From JACVRW01 sp963739095 (GTDB taxonomy: Bacteria > Actinomycetota > Thermoleophilia > Solirubrobacterales > Thermoleophilaceae), in NCBI GenBank assembly GCA_963739095.1, contig CAVTZF010000021.1:62001-126000 (forward strand): 64,000 nucleotides of DNA. Reading direction: 5' to 3'. The position numbers were made by a program, and so were the translations under genes. Positions 8,666 through 15,820 of this stretch are shown here, in pieces. The notes beneath the pieces are model-generated. The model saw only the letters and a list, made by a program, of their open reading frames with translations. It was not told the DNA's origin and made no database searches. Numbering within the stretch: position 1 is the first letter of the stretch; every line of letters starts with the position of its first letter.

Positions 8666-9568
8666 GTGAGCGATCGACCGGTTCTCGCCGGCGCCCTCGG
8701 CGCGCTGGTCATCGCATTCTCGGCGATTCTGGTGAAGCTGGCCGAGGTCTCCCCCTCGACCGCCGCGTTCTTCCGCTGCTTCTACGCGCTGCCGCTGCTC
8801 GCCCTGCTCGCGTGGCGCGAGCGTGAGCGCTACGGCGGGCGCTCGCGGCGAGACCACCTGCTCGGCTGGCTCGCGGGCCTGCTGTTCGCCGCAAACCTGA
8901 CCTTCTGGCACCACGCGATCGAGGCCGTCGGTGCCGGGCTCTCGACCGTGCTCGGCAACGTCCAGGTGGTCTTCGTGGCGCTGATCGCGTGGGCGGCGCT
9001 CGGCGAGCGGCCTGAGAACCGCTCCCTGATCGCCGTGCCCGTCGTGTTCAGCGGCGTCGTGCTGATCTCCGGCGTGATCGGGTCGGGCGCCTACGGCGAC
9101 GACCCGCAGCTCGGCGTCGTCTTCGGCCTCCTCAACGCGATCATGTACGCGCTCTTCCTGCTGATCCTGCGGAACATCAACGCCGACATCCGGCGCCCGG
9201 CGGGTCCGCTCTTCGACGCCACCTTGAGCTCCGCCCTGTTCGCCGCGCTCGGCGGCCTGGCGGTCGGCGACATCGATTTCCTCCCCGGGATCGAGTCGCA
9301 GCTCTGGCTGCTGCTGCTCGCGCTCTCGTCGCAGGTGCTCGGCTGGCTCCTGATCTCGACCTCGCTGCCGCGGCTGCCGGCGCTGCTCACCTCGATCCTG
9401 CTGATGCTGCAGCCGGTCGGGACCATGCTGCTCGGCATACTGATCTTCTCCGAGTCGCCATCGACCGTGCAGCTGGCCGGCGTGGTGGTGGTGCTCGCCG
9501 GCGTCGGCTTCGCGGCGATGGCGCCGGCTCAGCTCACCTCGCGCAGGCGCCCGGTCTCGACCTCGTAG
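8666..9568 (+). CDS. DMT superfamily EamA-type transporter
   Basis: This 300-residue inner-membrane protein has ten predicted hydrophobic helices in two EamA repeats, as in drug/metabolite exporters. The first repeat contains LVIAFSAILVKLAEVSPSTA and FFRCFYALPLLALLAW; the second contains MYALFLLILRNI and SILLMLQPVGTMLLGILIF. GTG 8666 (VSDRPVLAG) is the best start because it sits just before helix 1. The substrate is unknown. Its 3' end overlaps the convergent carbonic anhydrase gene by 40 bases. Confidence 0.9.
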   Translation: MSDRPVLAGALGALVIAFSAILVKLAEVSPSTAAFFRCFYALPLLALLAWRERERYGGRSRRDHLLGWLAGLLFAANLTFWHHAIEAVGAGLSTVLGNVQVVFVALIAWAALGERPENRSLIAVPVVFSGVVLISGVIGSGAYGDDPQLGVVFGLLNAIMYALFLLILRNINADIRRPAGPLFDATLSSALFAALGGLAVGDIDFLPGIESQLWLLLLALSSQVLGWLLISTSLPRLPALLTSILLMLQPVGTMLLGILIFSESPSTVQLAGVVVVLAGVGFAAMAPAQLTSRRRPVSTS

Positions 9569-10020
9569 ACGAAGCCGCGCACGTTGTCCGTGCGCGGGAC
9601 GAACGGGCTCCCCTTGATGCGGTCGATCGAGTCGCGCACGTCCACGTCGAGGTCCTCGAACGCCTGCGCGTCCCAGCCCGGGCGGCTGCCGGTCTCGCTC
9701 TCGAGGCGCTGGGCGAATTCCTCGTCGCTGAAGGTGAGCATTCCGCAGTCGGTGTGATGGAGGATCACGACCTCCTCCGTGCCGAGCAGGTGCTGCGAGA
9801 TCGCGAGCGAGCGGATCGTGTCGTCGGACACGACGCCGCCGGCGTTGCGGATCACGTGGGCATCGCCCTCCTCGAGCCCGAGCACGCGCGCGGGGTCGAG
9901 GCGCGCGTCCATGCACGCCACGACGGCGACCTTGCGGCCGGGGGGCAGCGGCAGGTCGCCCTTGTCGAAGGAGGCGGCGTAGGCCTCGTTGTTCTTCAGC
10001 AGCTCGTCGGTCGTGCTCAC
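9529..10020 (-). CDS. Beta-class carbonic anhydrase (Rv1284-like)
   Basis: This zinc enzyme interconverts CO2 and bicarbonate. The 163 residues match in length and motifs the mycobacterial beta-CA Rv1284. Zinc ligands are Cys36 in CMDARL, His89 and Cys92 in HHTDCGM; the Asp38/Arg40 dyad is present. GVVSDDTIRSLAISQ and RGFVYEVETGRLREV are also family segments. GTG 10020 is the start, with AAAGGA a few bases upstream. Cysteine dioxygenase and amidohydrolase genes lie upstream on the same strand. Confidence 0.93.
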   Translation of the reverse strand: MSTTDELLKNNEAYAASFDKGDLPLPPGRKVAVVACMDARLDPARVLGLEEGDAHVIRNAGGVVSDDTIRSLAISQHLLGTEEVVILHHTDCGMLTFSDEEFAQRLESETGSRPGWDAQAFEDLDVDVRDSIDRIKGSPFVPRTDNVRGFVYEVETGRLREVS

Positions 10021-10039
10021 GTCGGGTCCTTTCGCGTGG

Positions 10040-10498
10040 TTAGGCGACGGCTTGGAGCGGCGTCTCGGACGGCCGCGGGTGGCGCAGCAGGGCTCCGTTC
10101 TCCGCGATCTCGTATGTCCCGACACGCTGCAGGGGTGGAGAGTACGCGTGCAGACTCACGGCCGGAGCGTCGCCCGCATGGCGCACGCGGTGGATCGCCT
10201 CGCGCGCGATCGTGACGCTGTCGCCCGGGCCGAGCGTGGCCTCGACGGTGCCGCTCAGCGCCAGCCGCTCCTCACTGATCTGCCCCTCCAGCACGACGAT
10301 CGCGGCGGCGCTGTCGTCGTGGTCGTGGAATCCCGTGTCGTGCCCGGGCATCCAGCAGACGACGTAGAGCTCGACGTCCTCGCCGCGATGCAGCAGCGCG
10401 TAGGTGCGCTCGTCCGGGTCGTGGCGCGCGAGCGGGGTCCAGAGCTCGCGCCGCTCGGCCCATCCGAGCAGCGTCTCCCGCAGGGCGAGATCGCTCAC
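10040..10498 (-). CDS. Cysteine dioxygenase-like cupin
   Basis: The 152-residue protein has the cupin fold of cysteine dioxygenase type I. That enzyme oxidises L-cysteine to cysteine sulfinate using a non-heme Fe(II) held by three His. GFHDHDDSAAAIVVLEG contains the H-x-H pair, and a third His is in VTIAREAIHRVRHAGD. AVSLHAYSPPLQRVGTYE matches the CDO C-terminal strand. A related thiol dioxygenase is possible. GTG 10498 overlaps the stop of the amidohydrolase as GTGA. The carbonic anhydrase gene follows 19 bases downstream. Confidence 0.82.
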   Translation of the reverse strand: MSDLALRETLLGWAERRELWTPLARHDPDERTYALLHRGEDVELYVVCWMPGHDTGFHDHDDSAAAIVVLEGQISEERLALSGTVEATLGPGDSVTIAREAIHRVRHAGDAPAVSLHAYSPPLQRVGTYEIAENGALLRHPRPSETPLQAVA

Positions 10499-11424
10499 GC
10501 GGGCACCCAGGTGTATCCGAGGGCGCGGGCGACGCTGCTGCGGCGGACGATGTCGGAGAAGCCCTCGCCGAAGGCTTCCTCGACCGGATCGGGCGCTGGC
10601 GCGGCGACCGGGTAGTCGGTGCCGTGGACGAGCTGGCCGATCCCGACCACGGTCGCCATCGCGCCGACGGCGCGGGCACCGTAGGAGGAGGTCTCGTAGA
10701 AGCAGAGATCGTCGCCCAGCGCCCGCTCGCGCGCCGGGCCGCCGCGCGCCGCGGTTCGCTCGGCCTGCAGCGGAGCGAGCCCCGCGAGCAGGGCGAAGAT
10801 CACGCGCAGGCGCGGGAACTCTGGCCGCAGCACCGCGTGGAAGCCGTGCCAGGCCGCGTGCTGCTGAGCCACGTAGTCCGTGCAGGGCGACCACCATGCG
10901 GGGACGTCGCCGGCGCCTGCCGCCGGGCCAGGATGGACGAACAGCGGGGCGCTGTCGCGCTCGAGCACGCCGAGCAGCTCCCGCAGCTCCTGCGAGGGGC
11001 GTGGCGAGGCGAGCTCGGCGGCCGGCAGGCAGACCCCGGCAGCGCCCGCGGAGAGCGCTTCACGAGCGAGCTCGGCACGGCCGGCCACGGACGGATGAGG
11101 GACCGCGGCCCACCAGCCGAGCTCGCCCGGAAGCAGTTCCCCGGCCTCGTTCCAGGCCGAGACGACGGAGAGGAGGGAGTCCGCCCCGACCGGGGACGAG
11201 AGTGCGACGAGTGCCCGGTCGACGCCCTGCCGGGCGAGCCGCTCCACGCGCAGCTGTGGATCGTGGTCACGGGGGTCGACCTCGAACGCGGGCTCCGCCT
11301 CGAGCTCGATCTCCCAGCGACGATCACGGCGCCACAGGGCCCGTGGCGCGGTTGTCCGGCCTTCCAACACGCGCAGGACCGTCTCCGGCCACAGGTGCTG
11401 GTGGACGTCGTAAGCACTCGTCAC
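10495..11424 (-). CDS. Amidohydrolase-2 family TIM-barrel hydrolase
   Basis: A 309-residue metal-dependent hydrolase or decarboxylase of the amidohydrolase-2 family. It begins with YDVHQHLWPE, the first metal-binding H-x-H, has LFVHPGP in the middle strand, and ends with LVHGTDYPVAAP, the strand-8 catalytic Asp. The start is GTG 11424. It forms a tight operon with cysteine dioxygenase. The substrate is unknown; the family includes decarboxylases of aromatic acids and lactonases. Confidence 0.82.
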   Translation of the reverse strand: MTSAYDVHQHLWPETVLRVLEGRTTAPRALWRRDRRWEIELEAEPAFEVDPRDHDPQLRVERLARQGVDRALVALSSPVGADSLLSVVSAWNEAGELLPGELGWWAAVPHPSVAGRAELAREALSAGAAGVCLPAAELASPRPSQELRELLGVLERDSAPLFVHPGPAAGAGDVPAWWSPCTDYVAQQHAAWHGFHAVLRPEFPRLRVIFALLAGLAPLQAERTAARGGPARERALGDDLCFYETSSYGARAVGAMATVVGIGQLVHGTDYPVAAPAPDPVEEAFGEGFSDIVRRSSVARALGYTWVPA

Positions 11425-11472
11425 GAGGCTGACGATAGCAATTCCCCATAAAGTTGGTCGAGATAGAAGAGA

Positions 11473-11964
11473 TTAGCCCGGAAGCGGCACCGGCAGCAGC
11501 GCACCGCCGAACGCGAACTCGCGCCCGATCGGCAGCTCGGCGTCGAGCGCGGCACGGTACGAGCGGGCGCTCGTCATCCCGGCGTGGTCGCGCTCCCAGC
11601 TGTCGGGCACGATGCGCGCGACCCAACCGCCGCCGTAGGGCTGCGCCAGCAGGGCGTGCGGCGCGCGCTCGAGCAGACCATTGAGGGCGACCACCGAGCC
11701 GGCGACCGGTGAGCCGATCACGACGGTGCGCCCCGAACGGCCCTGCACGGTCGCGAGCGTCTGCCCCTGGTCGACCCGCTCGACCGCCCAGAAGCTGACC
11801 TCCGGGGCGAACCAGAGCATCTCGCCGAGCGGCGCCGTGACCCCGACCGTGGCGATGCCGTCCTGCATCTGAGCCCAGACGTGCCGCATCGTCAGGTACT
11901 GCCGGTCCGAGGGGAGCGCGTAGCGCGCCGAGGCCCCCGCCCGGGTGATCGAGATCTCGGCCAC
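11473..11964 (-). CDS. GcvH-like lipoyl-domain protein lacking the lipoyl lysine
   Basis: The fold pattern is that of glycine cleavage H protein: HVWAQMQDGIATVGVTAPLG, EVSFWAVERVDQGQTLATVQ, then SPVAGSVVALNGLLERAPHA and PYGGGWVARIVPDSW. In H protein the lipoyl Lys sits seven residues before the SPVSG motif; here that place is Gly in QGRSGRTVVIGSPVAG. There is no Lys anywhere in the 163 residues, nor in the possible N-terminal extension to GTG 12051. It cannot carry lipoate the normal way, so it is not a working H protein. No gcvP or gcvT is near. It is divergent from a sigma factor gene. GTG 11964 is chosen because the upstream residues are not family-like. Confidence 0.75.
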   Translation of the reverse strand: MAEISITRAGASARYALPSDRQYLTMRHVWAQMQDGIATVGVTAPLGEMLWFAPEVSFWAVERVDQGQTLATVQGRSGRTVVIGSPVAGSVVALNGLLERAPHALLAQPYGGGWVARIVPDSWERDHAGMTSARSYRAALDAELPIGREFAFGGALLPVPLPG

Positions 11965-12054
11965 CGCGGGTGCGAGACTGCACCGAGCGCCGGACGGAAG
12001 CCCGGTGTCGCCGCCCCTGTCAGGTCGGCGGCGGTTCCCCCGACTCAACACTCA

Positions 12055-12696
12055 TTGACCGGATTCCGAGAGCTTCCCGAGCATGCCTTGAGCGGGCTTG
12101 CGGATGACGCGCTCATCGACTACCTGCGCGCCGCCCGCGAAGCCGGCCGCCACGACGCCATGAAGGCGGCAGTCGCGGTGCTGGTGTTCGGCTACCACGA
12201 CACGCTGATGAACCGCGCTCGCCTGAAGCTGCCCGATCCGGACGTCGCCGACGTCGTCTCGGAGACGCTCGCCAGCGCGATCGCGTCGGCCTTCGACGGC
12301 AGCTCGGTCGGCGAGTTCAAGAGCTGGCTGCACACGATCCTGTCGCGCCGGATCGCGGACTACCACGACGCCCGCACGCGCACGCCGAGGACGGCGCCGC
12401 TGCCCGGGGAGCACCTGGGTGACGACGACGTCTGGGGCGCCGAGCCGAGCGAGCCCTTCGAGGGCGACGCCCTGCACGCGCGCGGCTGCCTCGAGACGGC
12501 CTACAGCGAGCTCGACAGGGACAGCCACCGGGCGGTCATCGACCTCTACGTGCTGCAGGCGCACAGCGCCGCCGATACCGCCGCGCTGATCGGCGACGGC
12601 ATGACCGAGGCGAACGTGCACCAGATCGCCTCGCGCTTCCAGCGTCGCTTCAAGCAGCTGCTCGACGAGGGCAGCGATACTGGCGGGCAGCCATGA
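12055..12696 (+). CDS. Sigma-70 family RNA polymerase sigma factor (ECF-like)
   Basis: A roughly 213-residue protein with a sigma region 2-like part (YHDTLMNRARLKLPDPDVAD, then FKSWLHTILSRRIADYHDAR) and a region 4-like part (AYSELDRDSHRAVIDLYVLQ followed by an HTH and VHQIASRFQRRFKQLL). It would redirect RNA polymerase to specific promoters. The start is uncertain: TTG 12055 and TTG 12088 are candidates and neither has a clear ribosome site. It overlaps the next gene by ATGA, so it is the first gene of a four-gene cassette. Confidence 0.8.
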   Translation: MTGFRELPEHALSGLADDALIDYLRAAREAGRHDAMKAAVAVLVFGYHDTLMNRARLKLPDPDVADVVSETLASAIASAFDGSSVGEFKSWLHTILSRRIADYHDARTRTPRTAPLPGEHLGDDDVWGAEPSEPFEGDALHARGCLETAYSELDRDSHRAVIDLYVLQAHSAADTAALIGDGMTEANVHQIASRFQRRFKQLLDEGSDTGGQP

Positions 12697-13328
12697 CGGA
12701 CGTCTTGCAACTGCTCTCGGAGTACAAGCAGGCGAGCCGCGAGGGCGGCGACGCGGACCCGCGCCCGTACCTGGCCCGCGTCTCCGGCACGGACCGCGAG
12801 CTGCTGGCGGGCCTGATCGACGCCTACCTCGAGCAGGCGCCGCGGCGCGAGTTCGACGCGGAGCGATTCCAGGGCTCGCCTGCGGCGACGATCGCCGAGG
12901 AGGTCCAGCGCTCGCTCGCGGGCGAGAGCGGCATCTGGCCCGCGCTGCTGCCACAGCTGCGCCGGCGCGCTGAGCTGAAGCGCTCCGAGCTCGTCCACCA
13001 GCTCGCCGCGCGGCTCGGCGCCCAGGCTCAGGAGCAGAAGGTCGGCGAGTACTACCACCGCATGGAGCAGGGATTGCTGCCCGCCGCAGGCGTGTCCGAC
13101 ACCGTGCTCGACGCGCTCGGCAGGATCGTCGGCTGGACGTCCGCGGCGCTCCGTACGGCGGGCACGCTGCCGACGCCGGGGCCGCCGCGCAGCGACGCCG
13201 GCGCGGTGTTCGCGCGCACGCACCGGGGCGACGGGCTGGAACGCGCGCCGGATCAGGGCGCCACGACGCCGGCCGAGGAGTGGGACGAGGTGGACCGGCT
13301 CTTCCGAGGCGCCCCGCCGTCAGCTTGA
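12693..13328 (+). CDS. Helical protein with HTH/XRE-like middle, sigma factor partner
   Basis: I do not recognise a named family. The 211 residues have no membrane segment or signal peptide. Residues about 1-50 (LLSEYKQASREGGDADPRPY) are helical and acidic. Residues about 95-150 (ELVHQLAARLGAQAQEQKVG, YYHRMEQGLLPAAGVSDTVL) have the spacing of an XRE-type HTH with the YxxxEQG segment seen in repressors paired with ImmA proteases. The C-terminal 50 residues are Pro/Gly-rich and probably disordered. Translational coupling to the sigma gene (ATGA) and the protease two genes on suggest a cytoplasmic anti-sigma or co-regulator that the protease may cleave. This is inference. Confidence 0.6.
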   Translation: MTDVLQLLSEYKQASREGGDADPRPYLARVSGTDRELLAGLIDAYLEQAPRREFDAERFQGSPAATIAEEVQRSLAGESGIWPALLPQLRRRAELKRSELVHQLAARLGAQAQEQKVGEYYHRMEQGLLPAAGVSDTVLDALGRIVGWTSAALRTAGTLPTPGPPRSDAGAVFARTHRGDGLERAPDQGATTPAEEWDEVDRLFRGAPPSA

Positions 13329-13352
13329 CGCGCCCGCTCCGACCTCCCTCCC

Positions 13353-13568
13353 ATGGACAGACTGCTCGCCCTCTACAGGGCCGCGCTGCGCTCGGGGGAC
13401 CGGCCGCTGGCGGCCGCGCTCGTGCGGGTGCTGCGGCGCGACCCCGTCCTGCGCGAGCGCGCGGACCTCGACCTCCAGGAGCTGCCACGCCTGCCGCCAC
13501 GACCGTCGGCGGCGCGCGAGCGCAGCCTGCGGGCCGTGCTGCGCCGGTTGCGGTCGTACCTGCCCTGA
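13353..13568 (+). CDS. Small basic helical protein in sigma/ImmA cassette
   Basis: A 71-residue Arg- and Leu-rich protein (for example LLALYRAALRSGDRPLAAAL near the start and LRAVLRRLRSYLP at the end). It is predicted to be almost fully helical, with no Cys and no membrane segment. It begins 24 bases after the previous gene and ends 24 bases before the ImmA gene. No family is recognised. It may bind nucleic acid or one of its neighbours. Confidence 0.5.
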   Translation: MDRLLALYRAALRSGDRPLAAALVRVLRRDPVLRERADLDLQELPRLPPRPSAARERSLRAVLRRLRSYLP

Positions 13569-13592
13569 CAGTCGCCTACGATCGAGGGCCGC

Positions 13593-14147
13593 ATGCAGTC
13601 TGAGATCGAGCAGCGCGCCGAGGAGGTGCTGGGGGACGTCCCGGACTGGCTCTGGAACAAGCAGACGCTGCCGGTGCCGGTCGACGAGATCGCCGACTCC
13701 TGCTTCGGACTCTGGGTACGCGAGGTCGAGGACCTGCGCAGTGCGCCCGGCGTGCCCGCGATCGAGGAGACGCGCGGGCTGTCAGGGCTCCTGCTCCCCT
13801 CGATCGGCGAGATCTGGGTGAGCGCCCCCGAGGCGCGCGAGTGGCCGGGGCGACGCCGTTTCACGATCTCGCACGAGCTCGGCCACTGGTGTCTCCACCG
13901 CAGCGACGGGGCGGTCTGGTGCCGCAAGCACGCGGTCGACCCGCCCGAGGGCGAAGCGCCGGCCCGCAGCCGCCCGCGCGCCGAGGCCGAGGCCGACGAG
14001 TTCGCGGCCGCGCTGCTCATGCCGGCGCGACTGATCCGCCGCCACTACGAGCGCATCGGGCCCAGCGACGACCGCTTCCAGCAGCTCTGCGCCGCCTTCG
14101 GCGCCTCGGGTGCGGCGATGAGCCGGCGGCTGCGGCGAGTGATCTGA
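13593..14147 (+). CDS. ImmA/IrrE family zinc metallopeptidase
   Basis: A 184-residue COG2856-type protease. The zinc site is HELGH at residues 94-98, with the third ligand region EADEFAAALLMP at 133-144. These proteases (ImmA of ICEBs1, IrrE of Deinococcus) switch on stress or mobile-element genes by cleaving a DNA-binding repressor. GAGGG lies just before ATG 13593. Last gene of the cassette; the likely substrate is the HTH-like protein two genes upstream. There are no integrase or phage genes nearby, so this is a host regulatory set rather than a prophage switch. Confidence 0.88.
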   Translation: MQSEIEQRAEEVLGDVPDWLWNKQTLPVPVDEIADSCFGLWVREVEDLRSAPGVPAIEETRGLSGLLLPSIGEIWVSAPEAREWPGRRRFTISHELGHWCLHRSDGAVWCRKHAVDPPEGEAPARSRPRAEAEADEFAAALLMPARLIRRHYERIGPSDDRFQQLCAAFGASGAAMSRRLRRVI

Positions 14148-14163
14148 GCCTCAGGCCGCCGGC

Positions 14164-15456
14164 TTGCGACGCACGCTCCTCCTCTGGCTGCTGCTGTTCG
14201 CCGCGTACGCCGCGACCATCGGCCTCCACGCGTTCGGATCCTCGGAGTACGCGGGCGCCGAGCCCCACAACCTGCTGATCGCGGAATCGATCGTCGAGGA
14301 CGGCGACTTCGACCTGCGCAACCAGTACGCGGCCCGCGCCTACGAGGACTTCTACCCGGGCGCGCTGCGCCCCCAGGGGCGCGAGACGGACGGGCGCCTG
14401 CACGAGCCGTACGGGATCGGCTTTGCGGCCTTCATCGCGCCCGCGTATGCGCTCGCGGGCCCGAAGGGGGTCGAGCTGTTCCTCGCGGCGATCGCCGCGC
14501 TCGGGGTGGCGCTCGCGTACCGGCTCGCGCTGCGCGTGGTGCCGGACCCGTGGGCGCTCGGAGCCGCGCTGGCCGTTGGGCTGTCGCCGCCGCTGCTCGC
14601 CTACTCCACAGCGGTCACCCCCGAGGCCACGGCGGGCGCGGCGCTGGCGGGCGCCGCGCTGCTCGCGGTCAGGCTCAACGCGCGCGTGGCCCGCCGCGAC
14701 GCGATCGGCTGCTTTGCGCTGCTCGGGGCGCTGCCCTGGCTCGGGACCAGGTTCGCTGCGGCCGGCCTGCTGATCGGCTACGTGGCGGCGCGCGCGCTCT
14801 GGGACGCGCGCAGGCGCACGCTCGCCGTCGGCAGCGTCGAGCTGGCTCTGTTCAGCCTCGCGCTCTACGTCGGGATCAACGAGGCGCTCTTCGGCGGCCC
14901 CACTCCCTACGCGGCGCTTCCCCCCGGCGAAAGCGCGACCGGCGCCTCGTTCCCGGTCGGCTACCTCGAGCGCAGCGACCGGCTCGTCTCCCTGTTCGTC
15001 GACCGGGACGTCGGGCTGCTGCGCTGGGCGCCCGTGTTGGTGCTCACCTTCGCCGGGCTCTGGTGGCTCTGGCGCGCCCGTCGCGACCGGCTCGCGCGCG
15101 CCGTCCCCGAGCTGCGCGAGCTGGAGCTCGCCGCGACGGTCTGCGCCGGTGTCCTCGGCGTCCAGCTGCTGGTGGCGGCGTTCCTCGCGCCTGCGCTGGC
15201 CGGCTCCTGGTTCCCGGCCCGCCACCTGATCGCCGTCCTGCCGCTCACGATCCCCTTGGTCGCCTGGGGGCTGCGCCACGCACCGCGGGCCGGCACCGTG
15301 CTGGCCGCGCTCACGCTGGCGGCTTCGGTGTGGCTCTACATCGACGTCCGCTGGGGCGGCGGTTCGCTCGTCGCCGACCTCCCCGACGCCCCCTTTGGCC
15401 CGCTCACCGACCTGCTGCCGAGCTTCGCCGCCGCAGAGCCGGGACCACCGCGCTGA
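14164..15456 (+). CDS. Polytopic membrane glycosyltransferase-like protein (GT-C fold)
   Basis: A 430-residue membrane protein with about ten hydrophobic helices. After helix 1 comes SSEYAGAEPHNLLIAESIVE, where an acidic residue in the first outer loop matches the catalytic position of GT-C enzymes (PMT/ArnT-like). LRPQGRETDGRLHEPYGIGF follows. It would transfer a sugar from a polyprenyl phosphate on the outer membrane face. TTG 14164 is the likely start; no better one exists. It lies 16 bases after the ImmA gene but a functional link is not evident. Confidence 0.7.
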   Translation: MRRTLLLWLLLFAAYAATIGLHAFGSSEYAGAEPHNLLIAESIVEDGDFDLRNQYAARAYEDFYPGALRPQGRETDGRLHEPYGIGFAAFIAPAYALAGPKGVELFLAAIAALGVALAYRLALRVVPDPWALGAALAVGLSPPLLAYSTAVTPEATAGAALAGAALLAVRLNARVARRDAIGCFALLGALPWLGTRFAAAGLLIGYVAARALWDARRRTLAVGSVELALFSLALYVGINEALFGGPTPYAALPPGESATGASFPVGYLERSDRLVSLFVDRDVGLLRWAPVLVLTFAGLWWLWRARRDRLARAVPELRELELAATVCAGVLGVQLLVAAFLAPALAGSWFPARHLIAVLPLTIPLVAWGLRHAPRAGTVLAALTLAASVWLYIDVRWGGGSLVADLPDAPFGPLTDLLPSFAAAEPGPPR

Positions 15457-15469
15457 CAGACTGTGCGCC

Positions 15470-15820
15470 ATGGCTGACGCTGACACGGCCCGCACGTTGG
15501 CCGAGGGCCTCCCCGGCGTCGAGGAGGGCACCTCCTACGGGACGCCCTCCTGGAAGGTGCGCGGCAAGTTCTTCGCGCGCCTGCGCGACGACGACACCGT
15601 GCTGGTCGCCAAGGTCGAGAAGGGCGAGAAGCAGCTGTTGATGGAGGCCGAGCCGGACGTCTTCTTCGAGACGCCGCACTACAACGGCTACGGCTACGTG
15701 CTCGTGCGCCTGGCCAACATCGACGAGGACGAGCTCGCCGAGGTGATCGAGGACGCCTGGCGCCTCGCCGCGCCCAAGACGCTCGTCAACGAGCGCGACG
15801 AGGCCGGCAGGACGGGCTAG
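15470..15820 (+). CDS. MmcQ/YjbR family protein
   Basis: A 116-residue member of the MmcQ/YjbR family, small alpha/beta proteins with a CyaY-like fold sometimes annotated as DNA-binding. Recognisable parts are LPGVEEGTSYGTPSWKVRGK, FARLRDDDTVLVAKVE, EPDVFFETPHYNGYGYVLVR and IEDAWRLAAPKTL. ATG 15470 follows the glycosyltransferase stop by 13 bases. The molecular role of the family is not settled. It ends tail to tail with a broken metallophosphoesterase gene (4-base overlap). Confidence 0.85.
   Translation: MADADTARTLAEGLPGVEEGTSYGTPSWKVRGKFFARLRDDDTVLVAKVEKGEKQLLMEAEPDVFFETPHYNGYGYVLVRLANIDEDELAEVIEDAWRLAAPKTLVNERDEAGRTG

Noticed and set aside
11965..12054. ECF-type promoter (GGAAC box) in the gap between the GcvH-like and sigma genes
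   Set aside because: A GGGAACC stretch exists on the minus strand, but no matching -10 element at the right distance was found.
13593..14147. Prophage or ICE switch because of the ImmA-type protease
   Set aside because: There are no integrase, excisionase, relaxase or structural genes, and the neighbours are ordinary chromosomal genes.
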